Positions 1 to 10,564 of a stretch of DNA of 64,000 nucleotides are shown here, piece by piece. A program made the translations under genes and the position numbers. The notes beneath the pieces are model-generated. The model did not search any database, was not told the DNA's origin, and saw only the letters and a list, made by a program, of their open reading frames with translations. Each line of letters opens with the position of its first letter. The first letter of the stretch is position 1. This DNA is from Gaeumannomyces sp. JS-464 (lineage: Eukaryota; Ascomycota; Sordariomycetes; Magnaporthales; Magnaporthaceae), in NCBI GenBank assembly GCA_002197995.1, contig NGZR01000005.1, positions 2,666,001-2,730,000 of the forward strand, in the 5' to 3' direction.

Positions 1-2440
1 GCGTTATTTTTTTTTAAATCGTTTTTATTATACTTTAGTTAAAAGCTTTTATAATTTTAAAAAAATATGTCGAAGTTTATACCTTTCGTGCTTAAGTTTT
101 CGCACGTTTGGAAAACTTTTTACTTCGCACTATTTCGTTTTTTTGCGGGTGGTTAATTAACTGGCAGCTTTTTTTTTATATACGTAATACCGTATAATCG
201 TGCAAAGTTAAAAGCTAGTTATGCAAAGTTAAAAGTTAGCTTTAAGTTTAAAACCGTTTTAACCCGTGCTTCGAAACGGGAAATTATTTATACGAGGCTT
301 TTAATTGTTATAATAGCGTTTATTCGTATAATTAGCGTCGTGCGAAACGTTTTTTAACAAGTACTAGTTTTTGCCTGTACGATTTATAGCTATTTGGAAA
401 AATGCTCGCAGGTTGGCAAATAAAGCTTCGCACGTTTCCTTTTAAGTAAAAAGGGCGCTTTTTAACTTTAAAACGCCACGGTAAGCTTGTACAACCGTTA
501 TATGCAAAGCAATTTCACTTTAAAAGCTTTCGCTTAATGCTTTTTATATAAGCTGGAATTTATCGAACATAATTTCCAGCATTTTAAGCAATGTTTTTTT
601 TAAATACGTTTATTTTATCCGTACGAAGGTAATCGTTATCCAATCCGTCTAATATTACGTATAATTTAATTTAAAATTAAAATGCGTATTTAAAAAGTTA
701 TACATTTCGTCGCATCGTTTATTCGGTTCGATATAGTTAATATAAAAATCTTTTACACGATTTAATAAAATGTTAGGGAAAATAACGTAGTACTGGTTTT
801 TTTCGATTTAAAATTTTTAGCAAATGCTAATAAAAATCCTTGCTTTATCGAAAAGGATATCGTATAATTTACCGGTATAATTTCGTACGAGCTTTTATCT
901 TCTTTAAAAAGCTAAAATTTTAATTAATTTTAATAAATAACTATACATTTATCGAGTTAATAGCAAATCGTACTCCGTTAAAAGTTAATTTAGGCGTGCT
1001 TTTATTTCCTTTTAAGGGCGTAAAAATGTTTAAATCTTTTATATCGTATAAGCTCCCGAAAGAACGATTTTAAATACGTAAGTTGCTTTTTGTACGAACT
1101 CCGTTTCGGCTTTTGGGTGGTTCATTTCGACCGTTAAAAAAATCGTGCGAATAATCTTTTTTTTCGCAATTTAAGGTTTTACTAAAGTTAAAAGTTATTC
1201 CGTTATTTATAACGGTCGTGCAAATTAGGGCTATGGTGTTTAAAATAGCGTATTCGAAAAAATAAAGTTTAAAACTCGTACAAGTTATTTCGTAACCATA
1301 TTTTTTAAAATGTTAATTCCGTCGTTATGTAATAGTTCGAGCATTTTTTTAAAACGTACGATTAATAAATTCGAACTAAAATGCTTTTCATTTTGCGAAT
1401 TTTTAACGGAACATATTGCGCAATCGTTTTTTTTAAAAGGATAGCTAAATAGCTTTTACCATATATTGTACGAAATATATGGTAAAATATCGTTTACTTA
1501 TAACCTAGCGGATATTGCACGGCTCGTTTTAATATTTAAAATTTATGCTTTTTTTTCATAATAAGATTAAAATGCCGCTGTTTTTTGCAATTTCGTCGTA
1601 CGTAAATAGAACGGGGTTATTTTCGTTTTAAGGAAAGTGTTATTTTTATAGCTTCGCCGTTCTGGCGGTAAAGCCCGCTTTCGGTATTTCGGCCTTATCG
1701 GATATGGTAATCGTGCGAAGTCGAAAGCCGGGATTATTTGGTTAAAAAAAGGAAAAGGAAAAAGAAAATACTAATAACGAATGCGCAATAACGCGCGATT
1801 TCCTCCTTATTCGTGCGATACTTATCGGCTGGCCAAATTAAACCCGGTAGTTTTAACAAATCGCATTTACAATTTAAAAATCCGTCCAAATGTTCCTTTT
1901 TTTAATAAAAAAAGTCGTTTGAAATTAAACGCGATTATTTATCGAACGGGGCTACGACTAAATCGTTAAAAAGATGTCGTACGCTATGGCAACCTCGCGT
2001 TCGACTGGTGTAAATCGCCTTTTCACGTTACCAATTTATAGGTTAAGCTACCCAATGGGTTAAGCTTGCCTATTAATTAATGTTCGTGGTAATTATACCA
2101 GTACCGGTTTTTAAAGTGAAAAGGCTTTCGGGTATATTGTTATCCTAAAAGCTGTTTATCTTTTAAGTACAAAAAAAGGGCTTATCGTACGAGCTTTGCT
2201 TAATATATATATATATATATATCTCATGCCGGAAGCCGCGGGGTGCGATCGTATAAGGCAAATCCCAAAGTCGGGATTTAACTTGGAACTTGCACAGCCT
2301 CCGTGCATAACGGCCTGGCCGGTAATTTCCGTGCTGGAGCCTTCGTGCTAGGGAAACGTTGTTTCCTGCCACGGAGCTTCGGGCCGTAAATTTTCCGCTT
2401 TTCGTAAATAACCTCGTGCAACCTTTGGCTGCTCATTTAA
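1..2440. repeat. AT-rich RIP-like tract
   Basis: This stretch is dominated by TTTAAA/TAAA words, with frequent TpA, apparently few CpA/TpG, and CpG still common (many TTCG, TACG, CGTA). That is the pattern left by RIP acting on CpA in a Pezizomycotina genome. No convincing coding frame survives; a 62-codon frame at 1781-1969 is not recognisable. A GC-normal island at about 2225-2400 interrupts the tract. Most likely it is a RIP-mutated repeat or transposon relic whose family can no longer be read. The RIP-type composition is seen directly; the repeat origin is inference. Confidence 0.7.
2203..2222. repeat. (TA)n microsatellite
   Basis: About ten TA dinucleotides lie at the border between the AT-rich tract and the GC-normal island that follows. 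Confidence 0.9.
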
Positions 2441-2443
2441 CAG

Positions 2444-3560
2444 ATGGCAAATTTTAAAAAAGCCATTCGAATTAGCTGAAAAGCTGTCGATATTACGGCG
2501 TTAAATTATTCGGATTAAACTGCACTGTTAAATAACTTTAAAATTCGTTTAAACGATAAATACTTTCGAATTAAAACGATGGCAAACCTTAAAAAAGCTA
2601 TCCGAGTTAGCTGAAAAACCGTCGATATTACGGCGCTAAATTATCCGGACCGGGCTAAATAGCTAAACAACTTCGAAGTTTATTTAAATAACAAATACTT
2701 TAAAGCTAAATCGATGGCAAACTTCGAAAAAGCTATCCGAATTAGCCGAAAAGCCGTTAATGCTACGCCGTTAAATTACCCAAACCGGGTTAAATGGTTA
2801 AACAACTTCGAAGCTTATTTAAACGACAAATACTTTAAAATTAGAACGATGGCAAACTTTAAAAAAGCTATCCAAATTGGCCGAAAAGCCGTTAATACCA
2901 CGGCGCTGGATTACCCAAACTGGGCTAAACGGCTAAATAACTTCGGAATTCGTTTAAATATAATAAATACTTTCGAATTAAAACGATGGCAAACCTTAAA
3001 AAAGCTATCCGAATTGGCCGAAAAGCCGTCGATGCTATTTCGTTAAATTACCCGAACCGGGCTGCATTATTAAATAACCTCGGAATTCGTTTAAACGATA
3101 AATACTTTCGAATTAAAGCAATGGCAAACTTCGAAAAAGCTATCCGAATATGCTAAAAAGCCGTCGATATTACAACGTTAAATTACCCAGACCAGGCTGC
3201 ACTGCTAAATAATTTCGGAATTTTTTTAAACGATAAATATTTTCGAATTAAAGCGATAGCAAACCTCGAAAAAACCATCCGAATATGCCGAAAAGCCGTT
3301 AATGCTATAGCGCTGAATTACCCGGACCGGGCTAAACGGCTAAACAACCTCGGAATTCGTTTAGGCGACAGATACTTTCGAATTGGAGCGATGGCAAACC
3401 TCGAGGAAGCCATTTGAATATGCCGAAAAGCCGTCGATGCCACAGCGCTGGATCACCCGGACCGGGCTGGACGGCTGAGCAACCTCGGAGTTTGTTTAAA
3501 TTACAAATACCCTCGGACTGGAGCCATGGCAAACCTCGAGGAAGCTAAAAAAATGCTATA
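2444..3560 (+). repeat. Tandem 135-bp TPR-coding repeat
   Basis: Nine repeat units begin with ATGGCAAA-like starts at 2444, 2579, 2714, 2849, 2986, 3121, 3256, 3391 and 3526. The period is 135 bp (45 codons), except for 137 bp between the fourth and fifth units. Each unit encodes a tetratricopeptide-type pattern (M-A-N-F-E-K-A-I-R-I, K-A-V, then W/L-NN-F/L). Units at the left carry C-to-T changes that create TGA stops (agctgaaaa); units at the right keep CGA (gccgaaaa) and higher GC. The 2-bp gain near 2960 breaks the frame. These are the TPR half of the CHAT pseudogene. Confidence 0.85.
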
Positions 3561-4453
3561 CTATCGCCCTCCGTCACCCCACAGCCGTTGTAACCGTACG
3601 TGTCGCAGCCGGCCGTCGCTTTCTGTCATCCCCAGCCATTCTTAATAATAAACAAGCATACGCCGTCGCCAAAACGACAATCAACTTGATTCCCCTCTTG
3701 GCTTCACGTTCTCTGCAACACTCGGACAAGCGGCACCTCCTCTCTGCAGCCGTCGGGCTGTCATCGGACGCCGCAGCCATTGCTCTCCATACCAGCAAAG
3801 GCCCTGCTGCTGCCATCGAACTGCTTAAAACCGGTTGTAATATTATCGCGGGAGCATTTTCTAAGCGATCCGACCTTGCCGTCCTTGAACGCGAGCATCC
3901 CGACCTGGCGCGTTCTTTCGTCAGCCTGCGAGATCAACTGGACACTCCGGCCCCGGAACGCTCCCTTGCTACAGCCGAGCACCGCACAACGGCCGCTGAA
4001 ACGGAAGGCAGTCGGCGCCGCGAAGCACCTCTCCTGCTTACCGGTCTGTTTGAAACAATCCGTTCCAAGCCCGGTTTCGAGCGATTCCTCCTTTCCGCGT
4101 CTGAAGCTGATATGCTGGAGGCTGCGCGGCACGGCCCGATCGTCGTCCTGAACGTTAGTTCGTACCGCTGCGATGCTTTAGTCCTTGAGCAATCCGGCAT
4201 CCGACTGCTGGAACTGCCATATATCTCCCGAAACGTCCTTAACGACCGTACTCGGGAAGTCGAATTTTTCGCCACGCTTACGTGGCTCTGGGACGCCATC
4301 GTCTGTCCCGTTTTCGACTTCCTGGGCTTCACTGACACCCCATCGGACGGTCAGTGGCCGCGCGTGTGGTGGGTTCCCACCGGCGCACTAAGGCAGAATG
4401 GACGCAAAGGGCGGGGAACAAAGGAAGAAGGCTGCCAGGAGTCACCGCGATAG
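2444..4453 (+). pseudogene. TPR-CHAT domain protein, decayed and truncated
   Basis: The left half consists of 45-residue TPR units damaged by in-frame stops and a 2-bp shift. The right half (3686 onward) reads as the N-terminal part of a fungal CHAT domain: a helical segment (LASRSLQHSDKRHLLSAAVG), then DLARSFVSLRDQLD, then SEADMLEAARHGPIVVLNVS and a stretch ending RVWWVPTG. After WVPTG the sequence leaves the family and stops at 4453, before the region where CHAT enzymes carry their catalytic His and Cys. CHAT domains are caspase-like cysteine proteases; in fungi TPR-CHAT proteins are multicopy and thought to act in cell-death or immune-like pathways. The loss of catalytic residues and the stops make this a relic. 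Mutation density falls from left to right, as if RIP had spread inward from the AT-rich tract. Confidence 0.8.
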
Positions 4454-5732
4454 AAAGTCAAATGCCGAGGAGGGTCGAAGCAAGGAGGGAGGGAGGAAGG
4501 AAGTCGAGGCAGCGAGGCGAAATGGATGATGCTTGGGTCGTGTCGGCGACGCCCCGGCCGGCTGTGCAGCAGCGTCCACAGTCACTGCACTGCAGTTTAA
4601 CCCCCTGGTACCAAGTAAATTGGAAGTTTAGGGGCTGATGGGGGCCCCTGAAATGCGGGCGGGCGGGTGTACGCGGCCTCGATGCTGAGGTGATCAGCCA
4701 GCGCCCCATGCGTGGAGGGCGTGGAAAGCTGGAACCTTCGGCTCGTTCCAGACGCCGGGCGGCCAATGAGCCAACTTGCTCATGCGACCCGCCAAGCTTC
4801 TCGAGTTGCCACCGCCGCACTCTGCTCTGTGGGGCGGTCACGTGGACGCCTGCCGCATCGTTGTGTATTTTCGACCCATCCTGTAGTGTGTGTGTGGGTG
4901 GAACTGGGAGCCGGGGGTTGGTTTCCGGGCTGATGATCAGTGCTGGCCGCTCGTCGTGCGCCCACCCCCCCGCGAGCCCCCCTGCCCCTGCACCCCCCCC
5001 CCTCCAGGCCCAGGCCTCGGCCGGTTCAGCACAAAGCTTCTCGGGCGCGGGCTGCGACGGGTCGGGGACGCCCGCCGACGAAACGGAGCACCGGGGCCAG
5101 TCGAGCCGGCCGCCCGGGCGGCAGCCGGCCGCCACAGACGGGCGAAGGCGGCGACACCCGGGGTGCGATAGGAGCTGTGCCCACAATCGCTGCCCTGCAA
5201 CACCGATCGCCGGCTACAATGGACCGCCATTTACAATGTCCTTTAGCCACGGGTAGCATTTGCCAGCCGAGGCTCGAGCCTCGGTAGGGCTCCTCGCCCG
5301 CCTTCATGCCGCTGACAGCCGAGGCCCGTGGGGATGACCAGGTGCAGGTGTGCCTTTACGGCGTGAACCAAAGCGTTGCGGGAAGGATGAATGGTATTAG
5401 ATGCTTACCTAGAGACGAACGGGGAATCTGTGCGTTGGCTGTCTAGTTTTAATCAGGGCCTTGTCCCTTTGCAAGCATTGAATTCCCAGGAAAGCTTCGG
5501 CACGACGTCTTAAGCAAATAGAAAAGTCGGTGGCTCGCTCGTGGACTGCGAAGTTGGAAGAAAAAATGCTATCGATTGGGCTACCGCGCTCCTATCAGCT
5601 CCTAACAAGTTCCCCGACCGATTGCATTTAAAACGCCACCCAAATATAACAAAACTAAAGTAACCAGAGCGAAAATACCTCCTAAAAAAAATAAAAGCGG
5701 GAGCTTTGGGTTTAAAAGCGGAAGCTTTAAGT
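4454..5732. other. Intergenic, GC-rich, no gene seen
   Basis: Long open frames occur on both strands at about 4690-5300, but they are GC-driven, overlap each other in every frame and encode low-complexity Arg/Pro/Gly-rich peptides. They have no recognisable domain. I see no RNA gene or mobile element. Confidence 0.6.
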
Positions 5733-8143
5733 CTAAACAGGCTTACCAGGCGCAGGCTTGCCAGGCGCAGGCTTGCCAGGCGCAGGCTTGCCAGGAGCAG
5801 GTTTGCCAGGAGCAGGCGTAGCAGGCTTGCCAGGAGCAGGCCCGCCAGGAGCAGGTTTGCCAGGAGCAGGCGTAGCAGGCTTGCCAGGAGCAGATTTGCC
5901 AGGAGCAGGTTTGCCAGGAGCAGGCGTAGCAGGCTTGCCAGGAGCAGGTTTGCCAGGAGCAGGTTTACCAGGAGCAGGTTTGCCAAGAGTAGGCTCGCCA
6001 GGAGTAGGCTCGCCAGGAGCAGGCTTTCCAGCAGCAGGCTTTCCGGCCAGACGGGGAATGCGAGAAGGCTTCTCAGCCGACGGCTTGGGGCCCGACCCAG
6101 GCTTCGCGCCCGGCAGGGGCTCAACTGCTGCTCCTATTCCGGAGTTGCCGCCGGCGCCAGGCTTTGGCAGGCCTTGCTGGCCAGTATTCTTGGGGGACAC
6201 TGGAGATCCTAGAGTGTCAGTCTTCGTTTGATCTTTGCCGGCCGGACGGGGAATGCGAGAAGGCTTCTCAGCCGACGGCTCAGGGCCCGACCCAGGCTTG
6301 GCGCCCGGTTTCGGCTTATCTGCTGCTCCTGCTCCGGGGTTGCCGCCGGCGCCAGGCTTCGGCAGGCCTTGCTGGCCAGGATTTTTAGGGGACACAGGAG
6401 ATCCTGCAGTGTTAGTTTTGTCTTGTCCTTGCCGGCCTTATCTTTGCCGCCGGGAGCACCAGTAGCAGGCGCGGCACCCTTGCCGTCGGGCTTGGGCGCG
6501 GCGCCCTTGGGCGGCAGGCTGCAGGAAGTCGAGGCTTGGCCATTTCGTCCCTTCCGGTAGCAGTTGCCCCCACCGTAAGAAGAATAACTATTGCTGGGGG
6601 CGCTGTGGCGTAATGGGCGGGCAGGATCGTAGCGCTCGTTATAGTCGACGTATCTATTGCCGTCTTGTGTTACCCTTGTGCTTCCTCCGCGGTACTCGTC
6701 GTAGCGGCTGGAGCTTCGCCTTGGAGGGTTGTCACTACTGTCGCGGTATTTGCTGGAGCTCCGCGCCGGTCCCATGCTGGAGCTCCGCGCTGGTCCCATG
6801 CTGCTGCTTTTCGACGGGCGCGACGAACCTTGCGTTTCGAAGAATTTCGCGTTGCTGGTTGGCGGGCGACTGTCCCTGTCCCGGCCCCGCGACTCCCGAT
6901 CCCGACCCCGGTCCTGCGATGATAGCCTTAGGTTTTTCAGGTCGGCGGCGAGGGCGTCCTGGCTGACCGAGGGGCGCCGCATAGGAGGGTTAGGTGGTGG
7001 TGGGTTCGCCTTCATGCGAGCATAGTGGTCGTCGTCCTGGGGCCGCAGATTGTTGTACCTGCTGCTCGAATGCCTGTCCGAGGGCTGGGGGATGCCGATC
7101 TTGCTCCTATTTGTGGGGTTGTACGTGTCCGTCCTTTTCGGCTCGGGATAGACGTAGGAGCCCGGCGGCTTGCTGAGGGCTGGCGCGTTTTCGGGTCGAG
7201 GCCTTCGTCCCAGTACGGGTCCTTCTTTAGGTTCTGACGGCCACCCCCCTCAACGTAGGGTTTGCGGGCTTCCGGGTTAATGGGGGCCCGGATGGCGACA
7301 CATAGCTTGTGCCAACCCTGGCGGGTGATTCGTAGGCACGCCTCTGCTCTTTGTCTAGGTCGGACCAGCCTTTTTTGTGCGATAGGGTGGCGCCCGAGTA
7401 CCCTCCGGTCCTCATAAGGCGCTCCCCGGCTTTTGTCAGTCCAGCTTCGGCTATAGCGAGAAGGAAAGATGCATTGTTAGCTGATAAGACATTTTGCTAT
7501 AGAGGGAAGAGGAAAATTGGAGGTAACAGGATAGCGGGACGGGCGCGGTGGCTGCTTAGCCCGCAGAATATAACTTACCCGTGAAAGGCCTTGTGCCCGT
7601 ACGCCTTTTTTCTCCATCTTTGTAAACTGCTTGCGCTGCGGAAAACCGGTCATAGCCGGCGCCGTCACGGTCGTTGGGATGGTTTTGCTTGTACTTAGGC
7701 TTCGAATAGCCGCCCGACTCGGGATGGGGTTGGGCACGGAATCTGGTGGTGCTTGCCCAATTGGGGTCGGCGAAGGACGCAATATTGTTCCCGCTCTTGA
7801 CCTTCGAAACACCAGTCACTGGGTGTGGCGGGAGCTTTGGCAGAGAACTATACTTTCGGTCCTTCCGTCGCTGGGCCGAGTCCCCAAGCTGGTTGATCTG
7901 GCCAGCCGAGTTTGTGCCCCGCTCCCAGTCCTCGACTGCATTTCTGTGTCCAGGCAGCCAGTTATCACCATATTTGTAGTCGACGATTTCTTTCGTGGGG
8001 TCACGCGGATTTGGGCGAGTGTAGGGTCCGGACCTTCCCGGCAGGGGCTCTTTGCGCCGATAGTCTGGGTCGTTATAATCGACAGGGGCTGCGCCAGCCA
8101 GTACTGCCAAGGCCACGACGGCAAAGGCACTCGAGAACCTTAT
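5733..8143 (-). CDS. Secreted-type Pro-rich repeat protein, two exons, frame-broken
   Basis: Not a family I recognise. Exon 1 (8143-7579) opens with a signal-peptide-like segment ([19 protein letters not shown]) followed by a charged, Tyr/Asp/Pro-rich region. The intron at 7578-7451 has GTAAGT and TATAG borders. Exon 2 (7450-5733) encodes Lys/Tyr-rich, then Ser/Arg-rich ([12 protein letters not shown]), then a 65-residue module present twice, then APGKP repeats. The expected start codon at 8143-8141 reads ATA; no nearby in-frame ATG was found, so the start is a lost ATG (CAT to TAT on the other strand, RIP-type), an error, or lies in an unseen upstream exon. Three single-base losses interrupt the frame, at about 7287 (G run), 7178 (C run) and 6417 (A run). 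Restoring one base at each gives a continuous frame of about 761 residues. Likely secreted and largely disordered; a candidate surface protein or effector, but the function is unknown. Confidence 0.65.
5740..6042 (-). repeat. APGKP-coding minisatellite
   Basis: A 15-bp motif (CCAGGAGCAGGTTTG and variants on the + strand) is repeated about 18-20 times with occasional insertions (GGCGTA). It encodes A-P-G-K-P and T-P-A-P-G-K-P at the C terminus of the secreted-type repeat protein. Confidence 0.9.
6043..6432 (-). repeat. Tandem 195-bp duplication within the coding region
   Basis: Two near-identical 195-bp units (about 6043-6237 and 6238-6432) can be aligned on ACGGGGAATGCGAGAAGG at 6051 and 6246. 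Each encodes a 65-residue module ([17 protein letters not shown]... to SRIPR.AGK). Comparing the copies shows directly that the 6417 frame break is loss of one A from an A run. Confidence 0.85.
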
Positions 8144-9196
8144 TGCTGGTCGCTTGGGTTCCCTGAGGGGTTGGGAGTGAGAGTGAAAGGGGTTGGTTGG
8201 AATGGAAAGATGAGATGTTTTGGATGAGATGTTCTGTGTGAGACAAAAGCCCGGATTCGTTGGAGGAGGCCGCGCTCCCGTCGTTCTTATAGCGGCATCA
8301 GACAGATTGCAGGATGGCCACCACGTAGCCGGATGCGCTTCGCCTAGATCGTAGTATGCGCGCCAGATTCCATGATGGCTGGCATTCGAGGTTTGCTGAT
8401 TTAACCCGGCCGAGGCGCGGGTGTCCGCCTATCATCTCCATGGTAGTAAGCTAAAGCCCCCGACAGGGAGGATGACAGGTCTTTGAATGGTAACAGCCCG
8501 AAGACTAGTCTAGTGAATGTGACGATGTCGTGTATCCGCGCGTGGTGGCCTCTTGGTGGCCTCGTGGTGGCTGCCACACCAGGCGGGTTGATGTCATCCG
8601 GAGAGCGGTGCAGAAGCTGTGCCGCGGTGGCTTGTCCGACCTACTCGTTGGCCTGCGCGGCGGGGTTGGCCTAACAGTGTACAGCCAACGAGTACTACTC
8701 CGTAAGCACCCATCCCAGCCGCACTTTATGTTGCACTACTTGTGGGTCGCAACGCCAGTTTTACCCGCTGTCGAGGTCGCGATTCTCGGCAGGGCTGCCG
8801 GTGCGGCTGATCTCGCTTCTCGCCCTTTAGTGGCCCGCCGAGGAGCTGCGCGGCAGAGACTCGAGCGCGGGAGGACCCGAGGAGGGCATCGCCACGGCTT
8901 TAGTAATACTTGGGGGCCGGCCCTACATTGTCGGCCCCCTCTCTCTTCATGTTCCAGAGAGAGGGGGCCCAGGGGAGAGGGGCCCCACAATGTAGGGCCC
9001 CCAAGTAGTCATCGTTCAGTCCTATCCGACTACGGCAGTGCATAGCCGACACTGGGCCACGCCCCGGGTCGCCAGCCAGCTACGGCAAAAAGCGATGCAG
9101 GGCAGGAAGAAGGCAAAGAAGAAAAGAAAGACGCAGGTTTGAGACAAGTTCCCCCGACGTTCCCCATTTTAAGGGACAGCCAGCTACCTGAGGATT
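8144..9196. other. Intergenic, contains the fold-back element
   Basis: This is the upstream region of the secreted-type repeat gene and the downstream region of the F-box gene. Apart from the inverted repeat at 8908-9006 I see no gene. Confidence 0.6.
8908..9006. repeat. Fold-back inverted repeat, MITE-like
   Basis: The left arm (8908-8939, ACTTGGGGGCC then GGCCCTACATTGTCGGCCCC) is mirrored by the right arm (about 8977-9006), whose reverse complement reads ACTTGGGGGCCCTACATTGT followed by GGGGCCCC. Inside is a perfect 12-bp stem, CCCCCTCTCTCT (8935-8946) against AGAGAGAGGGGG (8956-8967), with a 9-nt loop. The whole unit is about 100 bp and could fold into one long hairpin. No transposase lies next to it. 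It may be a MITE, a solo TIR pair or an RNA hairpin; the family is unknown. Confidence 0.75.
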
Positions 9197-10564
9197 TTAC
9201 TCGTGCCGATTTTTAACCGCCTCCTCTATGAACCGCTCGTAGGCAGCCTGATCATGGCCCGCGAGGAATGACTGCATGGTTTCCTCCAAATCAGGCCACC
9301 AGTTGGCGTACTTGTCTGTCACACGACCATAAGTGAAGACGGGCAGTCCGGGATTCGCGGCGAGCTTTTCCCTGCAAGCGATAGCGTCCTCGGTGGGCGT
9401 CGGGTTTTCGACAGTCTGCCAATCGCTCTCCTCGTAGTCGTTAAACCCTGTCCGCGTGGGCGTGACGTTAAAGACGGAAAAGCGCGCCCCTTGCTCCACG
9501 AGCACGTCGAAGAATCGGGCCCAAGTGATGCATTCCGTTTCGTCCTCCCAATCGGGGCTACCGTGGGCATCGGCGTTGGCCAAGGTGACGGAGAGCGGCC
9601 GCCTTGCGGCATTTTTGCCGGGCTTTTGGAGCAACGAAGCCAGTTCACTGCCGACAAATATGTAACCGAGCTCCAGCTTTTGGAGCAAGGGCGTCGTCGT
9701 GGGATCCCAGGGCAGGTCTTCAGTCCGCTCAGAGTGCGCACCAAGAGGTGCGTATTGCGATCCGTAGAATCGAAGGCGCCGGGCCTGGGGGAGACGGTTG
9801 AGTATCAAGTCCCCGAGCCTGTCCCTGAGGTTCAGGTAGGCCACCTGGTTGTTGGTTACAAAGAGCTTATCGGGCTCGCCCCCGTCGCCATACAAGGACA
9901 AGTCGAAATCTTGCATTCGGGACAGGAAGCGCCGCCATTCGTCCGTGGACAGGGAAGGGCACTCGCGGGGCGGAAAATTTGCGAGTTTGAGGCTCGTGAT
10001 CGGTTTCGTCGTTGCAGCGGCGTCGCCTCGCCTCGCCAGCGCCTCCATGACCGTGTCGACGAGGGCATTGTTGCGAATGACTGGCGCCTCGTGGTCGTAG
10101 CAGTCAAAATACAGGCTTTTGCCTTGCCCGTATGCACGTTTTCCCCCGTCCTTGAGCTCTACCTCGAAGGTGGAGGGGAACTCGAGCACGATGCGGTCGA
10201 GGTGCGACAGCGGCAGAGCGGCGCCCGACTCGTCGCGGCCGGTGAGCAGGGCGACGAAACTGGCCGGCAACGGAGGCGCAGTCTTGTCCCTGCCGTCGCC
10301 GCCGCCGTCGGGATAGGAGGGGGGGTCGACGAAGAAAGTCAGCTCCCGGACCATGGCGCCGTACTTGCGGGCCACCAGAAGCGCCGAGTCGGACACGTGG
10401 GTCCTCGCCCATGTTAGCGACAGCGACTTGAAAATGAAGGCTTGGTGCAGCCCGACGTCGCGCAGGCGGCGGTAGGCGCTGCTGAGCCGCGCCTGGTCGG
10501 GCGGGTTGAGCGCGCCGAAGACGGCGACGAGGAGCTCCGTCGAGAGGCTGCTGAAGGAGGCCAT
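9197..10564 (-). CDS. F-box domain protein
   Basis: A single uninterrupted exon of 455 codons, starting at the first ATG (10564) and ending in TAA. Residues 1-45 form an F-box-like motif (SLSTELLVAVFGALNPPDQARLSSAYRRLRDVG), the Skp1-binding element of SCF ubiquitin ligases. The remainder is helical and Leu-rich, with spaced LRR-like stretches (TSLKLANFP, RRLRFYGSQY, LLQKLELGYI), as in fungal F-box proteins that select substrates through the C-terminal region. It is one of the few genes in the window with no frame break. The substrate is unknown. Its neighbours on the right are pseudogenes. Confidence 0.75.
   Translation of the reverse strand: MASFSSLSTELLVAVFGALNPPDQARLSSAYRRLRDVGLHQAFIFKSLSLTWARTHVSDSALLVARKYGAMVRELTFFVDPPSYPDGGGDGRDKTAPPLPASFVALLTGRDESGAALPLSHLDRIVLEFPSTFEVELKDGGKRAYGQGKSLYFDCYDHEAPVIRNNALVDTVMEALARRGDAAATTKPITSLKLANFPPRECPSLSTDEWRRFLSRMQDFDLSLYGDGGEPDKLFVTNNQVAYLNLRDRLGDLILNRLPQARRLRFYGSQYAPLGAHSERTEDLPWDPTTTPLLQKLELGYIFVGSELASLLQKPGKNAARRPLSVTLANADAHGSPDWEDETECITWARFFDVLVEQGARFSVFNVTPTRTGFNDYEESDWQTVENPTPTEDAIACREKLAANPGLPVFTYGRVTDKYANWWPDLEETMQSFLAGHDQAAYERFIEEAVKNRHE

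Noticed and set aside
4690..5307. Open frames on both strands of 60-240 codons
   Set aside because: High-GC sequence lacking stops in all frames; peptides are Arg/Pro/Gly low complexity with no domain and no splice logic.
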